Shown here piece after piece: positions 1 to 7,279 of a stretch of 61,523 bases of DNA; positions within the stretch are counted from its first letter, which is position 1; every line of letters starts with the position of its first letter. The notes beneath the pieces were generated by a model, which was not told the origin of the DNA, ran no database searches, and was given only the letters and a program-made list of their open reading frames with translations. The position numbers and the translations under genes were made by a program. The stretch comes from an uncultured Rhodanobacteraceae bacterium (GTDB lineage: Bacteria > Pseudomonadota > Gammaproteobacteria > Xanthomonadales > SZUA-5), in assembly GCA_937928755.1 (NCBI GenBank), contig CALEZI010000026.1, positions 1-61,523 on the forward strand, given 5' to 3'.

Positions 1-423
1 GCCCCGCACTTGCTCTTCAATGCCGCCAGCCTTCAGTCCCCCTTGTTCTCCCACCACCCACAACCCCACCACCCCAGCAACCACTTCCGGGAAATCCGCA
101 CGCGTCAGTCGGTATTCGCCTTTGTCGGCGCTGCGGCGCGCCTGGGTGATCAGCCGGCAGATCACGCTGTAACCGTCGTGATCGGTTGCCAGCAATACCA
201 GCTTGAGTCCGCATTGCAGGCGAAATTCGCTGCCGACGATCAGCGCCAGCCCGTGCTCATTGGCCGCCTCGTGCGCGCGCACGATGCCGGCCATCGAACA
301 CTCGTCGGTGATCGCCAGCGCTCGGTAACCCAGCTTGCGCGCACGCTCGAACAATTCCTGCGCGGTGGACGCCCCACGCTGGAAACTGAAGTTCGACAGA
401 CAATGGAGTTCGGCGTAGGGCAT
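1..423 (-). CDS. imuC: Error-prone DNA polymerase ImuC/DnaE2, N-terminal part (runs off the left edge)
   Basis: The first 141 residues of a C-family DNA polymerase alpha subunit of the ImuC/DnaE2 type, read on the minus strand from an ATG at 423 to the window edge. The N-terminus begins MPYAELHCLSNFSF, followed by AITDECSMAGIVRAH, which is the PHP domain signature. The second metal-ligand histidine seen in DnaE1 is replaced by leucine, as is usual in ImuC. In the family this enzyme does translesion synthesis after DNA damage, normally with ImuA and ImuB, and it produces damage-induced mutations. A consensus LexA box lies 36 bp upstream of the start, so SOS control is very likely. No imuA or imuB is present upstream, so the gene starts its own transcription unit here. 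Confidence 0.93.
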   Translation of the reverse strand, partial: MPYAELHCLSNFSFQRGASTAQELFERARKLGYRALAITDECSMAGIVRAHEAANEHGLALIVGSEFRLQCGLKLVLLATDHDGYSVICRLITQARRSADKGEYRLTRADFPEVVAGVVGLWVVGEQGGLKAGGIEEQVRG

Positions 424-458
424 GGTGGGACGCTCCGAGGCCACCATGCTAACTGATA

Positions 459-474
459 CTGTATGGATATACAG
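459..474. promoter_or_regulatory. LexA (SOS) box
   Basis: CTGTATGGATATACAG fits the gammaproteobacterial SOS consensus CTGT-N8-ACAG, and the outer bases (TA before, TT after) also extend it well. It sits 36 bp upstream of imuC on the minus strand and just upstream of a possible plus-strand ORF at 534, so one LexA dimer site could control both directions. Confidence 0.88.
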
Positions 475-533
475 TTGTCTTGCGTGTCGGCCTGGGCTTG
501 AGCGCCGGCCGTGATCGCCGCACACTGGCCCGC

Positions 534-872
534 ATGAGACCTCAGTTCCATCTGCTTGGATTTGCCGGCCTGCAACGCGGCGCTACCTGGCCACACTGGG
601 TCGCCATCTGTTTCGAGCCGATTGCAACGCCGGTAGGCATCGCCGAAGGTATCGGCCAGGGCGCCGGCGGTCGTCTGATGACTGCCGCGGAGGCGATCAG
701 CGGCGCCTGGGACAGGAACTTTCATGCTGCCGGCGCGAGTTGGTTGATTCCCTACTTGCGCCGGCTTGCGGAGGGCACGCCGCTGCCCAGAGACGAGATG
801 CTGGCGAAGTACCGGGAAATCCACGGAAGTCCGCCGGCGCTTTCGGATTTCGGCGATTGCCTGCCGCCATGA
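534..872 (+). CDS. Hypothetical protein, divergent from imuC across the LexA box
   Basis: A 112-codon open frame from an ATG at 534, with a possible TTG start at 480 that adds 18 codons. I do not recognise the product. It has a hydrophobic, glycine-rich first half (VGIAEGIGQGAGG) and a more polar C-terminal half ending FGDCLPP. Third-codon positions are mostly G or C, as in neighbouring genes, which favours real coding, but no strong ribosome-binding site precedes either start. If real, the gene would be read divergently from imuC and could share the LexA operator at 459-474. ImuB or ImuA was considered for this slot, but no Y-family polymerase or RecA-like motif is visible in any frame. Confidence 0.45.
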   Translation: MRPQFHLLGFAGLQRGATWPHWVAICFEPIATPVGIAEGIGQGAGGRLMTAAEAISGAWDRNFHAAGASWLIPYLRRLAEGTPLPRDEMLAKYREIHGSPPALSDFGDCLPP

Positions 873-923
873 GGAAGGGACGTGGCAGGCTCGGTCGCCG
901 GGACGGACGCCCCCAGGGGGTAG

Positions 924-2204
924 TCACAAGGAATCGTCGTCGCTCGTGACTTCCGGAGGGGCAACCACACGAACTCTGCGCACGACGTTGTCGCGCACTT
1001 CATTGATGTCCATTCGATAACCGTCGATCGTCAGTTGCTCGCCAGCCGCCGGCAGATGTTCCAGTCGGCTCACGATCAATCCACTCAAGGTGCGCGCGGC
1101 GTCCGCTGGCAGATCCCATTGCAGGCGACGGTTGAGGCTGTGCACCGGTATGCGGGCATCGATGAGCACGCTGCCGTCGGTCTCGAAATGGATATGGCGG
1201 GTGTCCTGTTTCGGTGCGGTGGTGAACTCGCCGACGATCTCCTCAAGAATATCGGCCACCGTGATCAGCCCGCGCACCGATCCATATTCATCGATCACCA
1301 CGCCTGAACGCCGCTGCAGGCGTTGAAATGCCGCCAACTGTTGCGGCAGGCGCGTGCCCAATGGAATGAAATAGGTCTCGCGCATGCGTTCCTCGATGAG
1401 CTCGGCATCGATCGCGCGGTTCTGCAGGTCGAGCAGGGTACGTACATTCAAGGTGCCGACGACGTTGTCGATGCTGCCGCGATAAACCACCGCGCGACTG
1501 AAGGGAAACTGGTGCAGCGACGCCCGCAGATTCTCCGTACTGCTGTCGATGTTGATGCCGCGAATTTCGTTGCGCGGAACCATGATGTCGTCGACGCGGG
1601 CTTCTTCGAGGGCAAGAATGTTGAGCAACATGCGTCGATGGATATCCGGGATCAGGCTGCCGCCTTCTTCGAGCAGGGTACGCAGTTCGGCTTGACTCAA
1701 GGACTGCTCGGGCGACTGGCCACCGCGATGACCGACCAGCCGCAAGACCAGGCTGGCGAGAAAGTTGATCGTGCGTACCAGCGGGTAGAACACCTTGAGC
1801 ATCGGGTAGAGCACATAAGCCGCGGGCAGCGCGATGCGCTCCGGGCGAAATGCCGCCAGCGTTTTCGGTGCGACTTCGGAAAAAATCAGCACGACCACGG
1901 TCAGGAAGATCGTGCCGATCAGGACGCCCGCCTCGCCGCCGATGCGCACGGCAGCAATGGTGGCGATCGCCGAGGCCAGGATGTTGACGAAGTTGTTGCC
2001 GAGCAGGATCAATCCGATCAATCGATCCGGTTGTCGCACCAGCTTCTGCGCCAGGATGGCGCCACGATGACCATCGCGCGCCAGATGCATCAGGCGGAAA
2101 CGGTTGATCGACATCAGCGCCGTCTCCGAACTGGAGAAGAAGGCGGACAGCAGCAACAGCACCAGCAGAGCGGCAAAAAGTATCGTTAACGGGACGTCGG
2201 TCAT
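924..2204 (-). CDS. CNNM/CorC (HlyC) family divalent-cation transporter
   Basis: A 426-residue inner-membrane protein with the CNNM layout. A DUF21 membrane domain spans residues 1-150 (N-terminal helix, FFSSSETALMSINRFRL, later FSEVAPKTLAAFRPERIA). A CBS pair covers about 200-325 (IMVPRNEIRGINID; SGVVIDEYGSVRGLITVADILEEIVGE). A CorC_HlyC domain covers about 345-415. This family is linked to Mg2+/Co2+ efflux, with the CBS domains sensing nucleotide. Length and domain order are normal, so no truncation is suspected. The ATG at 2204 begins directly with the first membrane helix. The gene stands alone between two unrelated genes. Confidence 0.9.
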   Translation of the reverse strand: MTDVPLTILFAALLVLLLLSAFFSSSETALMSINRFRLMHLARDGHRGAILAQKLVRQPDRLIGLILLGNNFVNILASAIATIAAVRIGGEAGVLIGTIFLTVVVLIFSEVAPKTLAAFRPERIALPAAYVLYPMLKVFYPLVRTINFLASLVLRLVGHRGGQSPEQSLSQAELRTLLEEGGSLIPDIHRRMLLNILALEEARVDDIMVPRNEIRGINIDSSTENLRASLHQFPFSRAVVYRGSIDNVVGTLNVRTLLDLQNRAIDAELIEERMRETYFIPLGTRLPQQLAAFQRLQRRSGVVIDEYGSVRGLITVADILEEIVGEFTTAPKQDTRHIHFETDGSVLIDARIPVHSLNRRLQWDLPADAARTLSGLIVSRLEHLPAAGEQLTIDGYRMDINEVRDNVVRRVRVVAPPEVTSDDDSL

Positions 2205-2347
2205 TGACGGGCAGGAAGTTCAAGCGGGCCAAGTCTAACCGTTCACCCGCTGCAACGCAGATGGACTTCGCCCCCGTGGGAAGGAAAGTCGGCTATTTCC
2301 GACCGGCAGGTGGGTCGTTTCCGTGATCGGCGCCGCGCGTCCAGTCC

Positions 2348-3385
2348 TTACAAATGCCGCAGGCGCTGCACGGCCTGCAACTGGACCTGGCCTTCGCGCT
2401 GGTGTTGCAGCGCGCTGCGCAGGTGCAGCAATGCCGGCGTGTAGTCGACACCATGACGCGCAAAGCGCGCGACCACGTCGAGGATGCGCCTGACCTCGGG
2501 CTCGCCCTGTTCCGGGTAAAGCGTGTGCGTGGCGGCGATGCTCGCGGCCAGATCCGCGGCGATACGCTGGATGCCGATCGCTACCGCCGCCGCGATGCGC
2601 TCCGGGTGCGGCGGATCGTTGCCCTGCAGGAAAATGATCGCCTCGTAGGCGCGACCCTCGGTCAGTTCGCGGACGATCGCGGCGTCGAGGTCGGGGTGCT
2701 CGGCCAGTTTCGACAGGGCAAGTTGGCGAATCGCCTCGGTTTCGTGGACGTTGGAGAAGTTCAGCAATCCGGCGACATCGCGCAGCGGGTCCATCGCTTG
2801 CACCTCAGCCAGCATCTGCTGGTCGCGTCGGTCCTGGAAAGCAAGGATCTCCCGCGCACGCGCTTGCTCACGCTGACCCTGCCAGTAGAGCCATTCCGCG
2901 GACAGGCCAACCGCGACCAGCGCCGCCAGCACCGAAGCCGACAGCCACGCAGCGCGCGCACTACGCAGCGGGACACCATCGCCACTTGCATTCAGCATCA
3001 CGGCGGCGGCAACGATCAACAGTGGCGGCAGCCACAGCGCCAATCCCGGCACGAACGGCCGCAGCACCCCGGGCCGCTGCGTCGCCGGCTCCAGGCGCAA
3101 CGCCGACGCGGCGATGCACAACAGCGCGAGCAGCAAGCCAGATCCGATCACCAGCGCGTACTGTCCGTTGCGCGGGGCCGGCAACCAGTCGAAACCGCCG
3201 CGGGCCACCGCAGCGCCGAAAGCGCCGGCCAGCAACAATCCCATTGGCAACCCCAGCACCAGACTGGACAGCAGCAGCCCGACGCTGGCGTGGCCACCGC
3301 GTGTGTCGGAGGCTTGCAGCATCAGCCACGGCACCACGTAGATCAAAGCCGCGAAGGCGAGGCAGCAATTGCCGAGTGTCTGCAT
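2348..3385 (-). CDS. Hypothetical integral membrane protein
   Basis: A 345-residue protein of unrecognised family. The first 175 residues contain about five hydrophobic segments (for example AFAALIYVVPWLML, VGLLLSSLVLGLPMGLLLAGAFGAAV, ALVIGSGLLLALLCIAAS). After the last one (VLAALVAVGLSAEWLYW) comes a soluble, mainly helical half of about 170 residues, rich in Ala, Glu and Arg. This half reads like HEAT-type repeats (IRQLALSKLAEHPDLDAAIV) and probably lies in the cytoplasm. I place the start at the ATG at 3385 because the helix follows at once; an in-frame start at 3433 would add only a polar tail. No operon partner is evident. Confidence 0.7.
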   Translation of the reverse strand: MQTLGNCCLAFAALIYVVPWLMLQASDTRGGHASVGLLLSSLVLGLPMGLLLAGAFGAAVARGGFDWLPAPRNGQYALVIGSGLLLALLCIAASALRLEPATQRPGVLRPFVPGLALWLPPLLIVAAAVMLNASGDGVPLRSARAAWLSASVLAALVAVGLSAEWLYWQGQREQARAREILAFQDRRDQQMLAEVQAMDPLRDVAGLLNFSNVHETEAIRQLALSKLAEHPDLDAAIVRELTEGRAYEAIIFLQGNDPPHPERIAAAVAIGIQRIAADLAASIAATHTLYPEQGEPEVRRILDVVARFARHGVDYTPALLHLRSALQHQREGQVQLQAVQRLRHL

Positions 3386-3670
3386 GGACTCTGTCCGGAT
3401 TGGGTTCTCGCTGGAAACGGACGATCGCAGCAAGAGCGGACATGCGGATGGCGCATTCGGGTCATGGGACGCTCAGGGATCGAGAGTGGAGGTGTGTGGG
3501 TGCTTGGTCGACCATCGCCCATTCGGCCACCACCCTTCCGCTCCGCGCAGCGCCTGCGGCCTCGCTGAGCGCCGGTCAGGCGCGCAGGCGCGGATAGCGC
3601 GGCGGATGGCGGCGAGCAGCGCGAACGGAAGTCGCCGCAACCGGGCGCCCAATGGACTCTGCGAGCGGAA

Positions 3671-4249
3671 TCAGCGCGACAGTCCAGCCAGAGCGGCCGG
3701 ACGGGGGACGTCCGCAAAACCCATCAGCCGCTCCTCGACCGAGGGGCCGTGTTGTTGCAGCCACGCCGAGGTCTGCGCGCTCACATCGGCGCCGTAGATC
3801 CGATGCGAGTACACCAGGACCACTGCTGCACCTTCATGCTGCATTGCGCGGGCGAAGGCCAGTTCGATGAAACCCGGCGCACCCAGCGCGGCGACGACAA
3901 GGTGCTCGGCCTCCCGCTCCGCGGTGCGTGGCAGGGATGTCGTCCGCACGATTCGCCCATGCTGCTGGTAGTTCGCAAGCACGGTGTTCGCCACCGTCGC
4001 CAGGCCTTCACCGTCGCGGACCATGGGATGGACGTTGATTGTGAGCATGTCGGTCCAGCGTTCCAGGTCCGACTGGACAACCGGAGTGAACTCGTGCTGG
4101 TGGTCTTTCGACCAGCGATGGACGTAGCGCTCTCCTGCGAACTCGATTGTTGTCTCGCCGCCCGGGTCGCTCGCGTGGGTGAGCCCGGTTAGCGCTATCA
4201 AGGTCGTGCCAAGCACGATGGCATGGAGAGAACGGAACAGGTGACGCAT
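3671..4249 (-). CDS. Hypothetical exported protein
   Basis: 192 residues starting at the ATG at 4249 with a clear Sec signal peptide (MRHLFRSLHAIVLGTTLIAL, ending near THASDPGG). The mature part has alternating polar and hydrophobic stretches and ends AALAGLSR. Phrases such as GERYVHRWSKDHQHEFTP and RWTDMLTINVHPMVRDGEGLA suggest a small periplasmic alpha/beta domain, but I cannot assign a family. The longer upstream open frame (to 4378) is rejected because it places the signal peptide internally. About 285 bp with no recognisable gene lie between its stop and the membrane-protein start at 3385. Confidence 0.62.
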   Translation of the reverse strand: MRHLFRSLHAIVLGTTLIALTGLTHASDPGGETTIEFAGERYVHRWSKDHQHEFTPVVQSDLERWTDMLTINVHPMVRDGEGLATVANTVLANYQQHGRIVRTTSLPRTAEREAEHLVVAALGAPGFIELAFARAMQHEGAAVVLVYSHRIYGADVSAQTSAWLQQHGPSVEERLMGFADVPRPAALAGLSR

Positions 4250-4421
4250 GGAACGACTCCAGTCGGCTGGCAGAGATGGCGGCCATTCGCGGCCGATGTC
4301 CCAAGGGACGAGAAATCGTTGCAGAAGCGGACATGGGGAGCGGCTCGGAGCGCAGAGTCGGACTTCTCCGACAGGCAACGGCCTCGCGCTGACAACGTCG
4401 GTGGAGTTGCCGCTCTGAATT

Positions 4422-4640
4422 CTACGAATCCATGCGCTCCCAGTCGAAGTCGCCGTAGATGCCGCCGTACGGGATCAGGCTTACTCGCCAGCGCGTGCCG
4501 CAGACCGAGCAGCGCAGAAGCCAGACGTCCGGGAATTTGTCGTTGTGCGACTCCACCACCAGTTCCGGATGGTCGCGCGGCGCGTCCTCGGACAGTCGTT
4601 GGTGGCTCGGTGCGCGACAAACGCAAATATCGATGCTCAT
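4422..4640 (-). CDS. Small CxC/CxxC protein, possible zinc ribbon
   Basis: 72 codons from an ATG at 4640 preceded by AGGGAG at normal spacing. The product starts MSIDICVCRAPSHQ, and its only other cysteines are in LLRCSVCGTRWRV. The CxC and CxxC pairs about 40 residues apart look like the two knuckles of a small zinc ribbon. The C-terminus is acidic and aromatic (YGGIYGDFDWERMDS). No signal peptide is visible, so a cytoplasmic location is likely. The good ribosome-binding site and the paired cysteines are the main support for its being real. No function is proposed. Confidence 0.55.
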   Translation of the reverse strand: MSIDICVCRAPSHQRLSEDAPRDHPELVVESHNDKFPDVWLLRCSVCGTRWRVSLIPYGGIYGDFDWERMDS

Positions 4641-4987
4641 GTGGCTCCCTGGGAAATGGCGGAACACGTTGCTCCTCTACCCGGAAACTCGGGTGGCCGG
4701 CAAGGGCGCAATCGATGCGGCAAGCTTTCGCGCCGCAGGGGAACACAGTTTGCCTGCGATCGCCGACCCGGAAGCACCACATCGCACAGGCTCCGTTCTC
4801 GAGCCGGAGGTGCCCCGAGGCTGCCCAACCGACTGGGCACCGAGCAGTCGCAACATTTGGACAAGTGTCCGCAACATGCGGAACAACTGGCGCACCCTCC
4901 GATGATCAGACTGTACGGGACGAGTACCCAAGCAACTTCGGCTGGGTCTGGTCGCCTATCCGTATTCAACCTCTGGGAGGAATCGTC
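4641..4987. other. Intergenic region between divergent small genes
   Basis: About 350 bp between the start of the CxC/CxxC protein and the start of the small exported protein. Both flanking genes read outward, so promoters for both must lie here, but I see no convincing -35/-10 pair. GGGAGGAATCGTC just before 4988 is a strong ribosome-binding site. Open frames here are short and in poor codon context. No repeat or RNA gene was recognised. Confidence 0.5.
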
Positions 4988-5386
4988 ATGAACCCATTTG
5001 TCAAAACCGCCTTTGCGCTGCTTGCCTTGCTTGCCACTGCCGCGCCTGTATGCGCCGAGATAGCCGGACAGCGCGCTGTTTGCAGCGTGCGTCTGGTTCC
5101 CGGTACATCGGAGGGATTGGGACGGTCCGGCGGCTTGGTGATTACCACCAAAGCCCGCTACCAGGACTGCAGCGACAACTTCGCTCCGCTCGCTGTACAC
5201 ATGTTGTGCACTGCATCGCCGTCAAATGCGGCTTGCACGACTGATGCCCGCTTCCACTACACAGAATCGGCCTTGCTCGCGGTCTATCACGTTCTGGTCG
5301 AAGCGCGCCACGCCCTCGACACGGTCGACATCTTCTTCCAGGGCGCGGAAAGCCGCGGCCAGCAGGTGCGCGTCGGCAGAGACTGA
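4988..5386 (+). CDS. Small exported cysteine-containing protein
   Basis: 132 residues with a classic signal peptide (MNPFVKTAFALLALLATAAP, cleavage near VCAEIAG) and a strong Shine-Dalgarno sequence (GGGAGG) upstream of the ATG at 4988. The mature chain has four cysteines (AVCSVRL, YQDCSDN, HMLCTASP, NAACTTD) that could form two disulphides in the periplasm, and it ends GQQVRVGRD. The family is unrecognised. The open frame continues upstream to 4223, but only as a non-coding extension. Confidence 0.65.
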   Translation: MNPFVKTAFALLALLATAAPVCAEIAGQRAVCSVRLVPGTSEGLGRSGGLVITTKARYQDCSDNFAPLAVHMLCTASPSNAACTTDARFHYTESALLAVYHVLVEARHALDTVDIFFQGAESRGQQVRVGRD

Positions 5387-5540
5387 GCCGACGCCACCTG
5401 GCGTGCGCGGATTCCGGGGAGAAGTCCGCGCACGCTGCTTGCCGCAGTTACGACGATGACGCCCGTTTTCCCGGTTTCGCAAGTGTCTGGAAACCAGCGA
5501 TTGTTCGGTCGACCAGCGATTACGCCGCCAAAGCTGAGCC

Positions 5541-5580
5541 GCAGGTCAGATCCCGTACGGTGAATCGCAGGTCAGGTTCC
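5541..5580. repeat. Short direct repeat
   Basis: GCAGGTCAGATCCC (5541-5554) and GCAGGTCAGGTTCC (5567-5580) are near-identical with a 26 bp period. They lie just past the 3' end of the minus-strand tagged protein gene. They may be a remnant of a longer intergenic repeat. No function is claimed. Confidence 0.4.
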
Positions 5581-5595
5581 CTGGCACCGGCGGAC

Positions 5596-7203
5596 CTATT
5601 CGAAACCGTTGCGGAACAACTGCGGGTCGCGCACCACGAAGAAATAGGTCAGCGTGTAGACATTGGCGTTCTCGCGGAAGACTTCACACACCAGGGTCGC
5701 CTGCACATTGCCGCTACCGGCGACCGGATTGTCCAGCGCCAGGTCCACCGGCAGCGCCAGGCCGCCATTGGAAACGGTCTGCACCGGGCGCACGACCACC
5801 GCACCGTTGCCCGCCGTCACATCACAGTTCATGGTGCTCTGTGCGGTGCCGTTGCCGCTCTGTGTCAGGAAGAACACCCGTGTGGTTTGTGTCGCGCCGT
5901 CGGTGGCCTGCAGCGTCGTGGTGCTGTTCGCCAGCGGCTCCAGGTCCGAGATGACCGGCCCGGTGTTGGCCGGCGGTTGGGCTTCCACCGCGCCGCGATC
6001 GACCACGGTGTTGACGATGCGGGGAAGTCCACGGATGTCGGTCGCAAGCGGACCGCCGATGTTGACGTTGCTGCCGCTGTCGCGCAGCGGCGATCCGACG
6101 TCGGGAATGCGAAAAGGCCCCGTCCCTGACCAGAAGGGCGCGCCCGTGGTCGTGCCTGTGTTGGTGACCGGCGTACCGAACAAGACCACGCTTCCCAGGT
6201 GATTGTTGATCAGCCGCAGTTCGCCGGCGCTGGCGGAGTAGAGCTCCGCAGCATTGGCGGTGCCGGTCGAGCTGTTGCCCACCACGACGCTGTTGTACAG
6301 GCCCACAAGGCCGTTGACCGTGAGACCGGCGACTGCGCCGGAAACGACGTTGCCAAAGATCGAGTTGTTGCTGACGGCAGCCGATGAGCCGAAGGCGGTC
6401 TGGATGGTGATCAAGGATGTACCGGCCGCCCCGGACAGGTTGTTGCCATGGATCACATTGTTGCGGAAACGCACCAGTCCGCCGCCACCCGTCGGGGTCA
6501 GGCCGGACATGCTGATGTTGACGGCGCCGCTGTCGGCCAGGGCGGCCGTACTGCCAGTCACCACCACGTTCTCGACAATGACCTGCGCGGGACTCCTTGC
6601 TTGTACGACTTCGATGTTAAAGGCCGCCAGAGTGCCGCCGTCCTGTGGATTGATCGAGCGTCCCTTGTCGAGGGTCAGATTGGTCAGTGAAATCGTGTTG
6701 GCGAACGATCCGAACAACTGCCACCAGTTTTCCCGGCGGTCATCAATCGAGAGCACCTGACTCGCATTGCGGCCGTCGAGGATGGTCAGAGTCGGGTCCA
6801 GCGTCTGGCTGGTGCAATCGGAGTTCCAGCCGCCACTGATGTCCATGCCGAAGCGTCGGTAGTGGTATCGGAAGCGCCAGGAAATGCCGCCGACCGGACC
6901 CGCGAGCGTGGTCATTCGTCCGGTCCGCAGGCGGATGACGGCATCCTCGTTCCTTGCCTCGGCATCCGTGAATGCTGCGGCCAGTGCGTCGCCAGTGCTC
7001 ACGCAGTAGGTGGCGGCGCCAATCGGCAAGCTCGCTACACCGAGAAGGAGTGCGGCAGTTACGCCCAGCAGCCTGCGTTGCAACGACAGGGTGGATGCAG
7101 CGGAATGACCGTCGGGCTCAAGCGTCGGTCGGACCTCGGCCGGACCGGGATTGTTGATCGCCTGCCATGCCGCGCTGTTGGGTGTGCGAGTGGGCTTCGC
7201 CAT
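5596..7203 (-). CDS. Exported parallel beta-helix protein with C-terminal FRNGFE tag
   Basis: 535 residues from the ATG at 7203. The N-terminus is long and polar, then a hydrophobic signal (LLGVTAALLLGVASLPIGAA) ends near residue 65 and exports the protein. The body has many short Asn/Gly-rich strands (LTNLTLDKGRSINPQDGG, FRNNVIHGNNLSGAAGT, AAVSNNSIFGNVVSG), typical of right-handed parallel beta-helix or pectate-lyase-like surface proteins. A tail beta-sandwich (about 400-525) follows. The last seven residues are LFRNGFE, matching a tag found in three other exported proteins of this window. The start lies 76 bp past the stop of the upstream kinase gene on the same strand, so co-transcription with the sigma/kinase pair is plausible. 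No catalytic motif is visible, so adhesin-like or structural roles remain possible. Confidence 0.75.
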   Translation of the reverse strand: MAKPTRTPNSAAWQAINNPGPAEVRPTLEPDGHSAASTLSLQRRLLGVTAALLLGVASLPIGAATYCVSTGDALAAAFTDAEARNEDAVIRLRTGRMTTLAGPVGGISWRFRYHYRRFGMDISGGWNSDCTSQTLDPTLTILDGRNASQVLSIDDRRENWWQLFGSFANTISLTNLTLDKGRSINPQDGGTLAAFNIEVVQARSPAQVIVENVVVTGSTAALADSGAVNISMSGLTPTGGGGLVRFRNNVIHGNNLSGAAGTSLITIQTAFGSSAAVSNNSIFGNVVSGAVAGLTVNGLVGLYNSVVVGNSSTGTANAAELYSASAGELRLINNHLGSVVLFGTPVTNTGTTTGAPFWSGTGPFRIPDVGSPLRDSGSNVNIGGPLATDIRGLPRIVNTVVDRGAVEAQPPANTGPVISDLEPLANSTTTLQATDGATQTTRVFFLTQSGNGTAQSTMNCDVTAGNGAVVVRPVQTVSNGGLALPVDLALDNPVAGSGNVQATLVCEVFRENANVYTLTYFFVVRDPQLFRNGFE

Positions 7204-7279
7204 GAGACTGCTCCGAGTGGGTTCAACCTCGGATACGGAAGCGCGCGGCGAATCCCGCCAACCTGCGATGCGGCGGCGT

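Noticed and set aside
475..920. imuB fragment upstream of imuC
   Set aside because: No Y-family polymerase motif in any minus-strand frame, and a LexA box separates the region from imuC.
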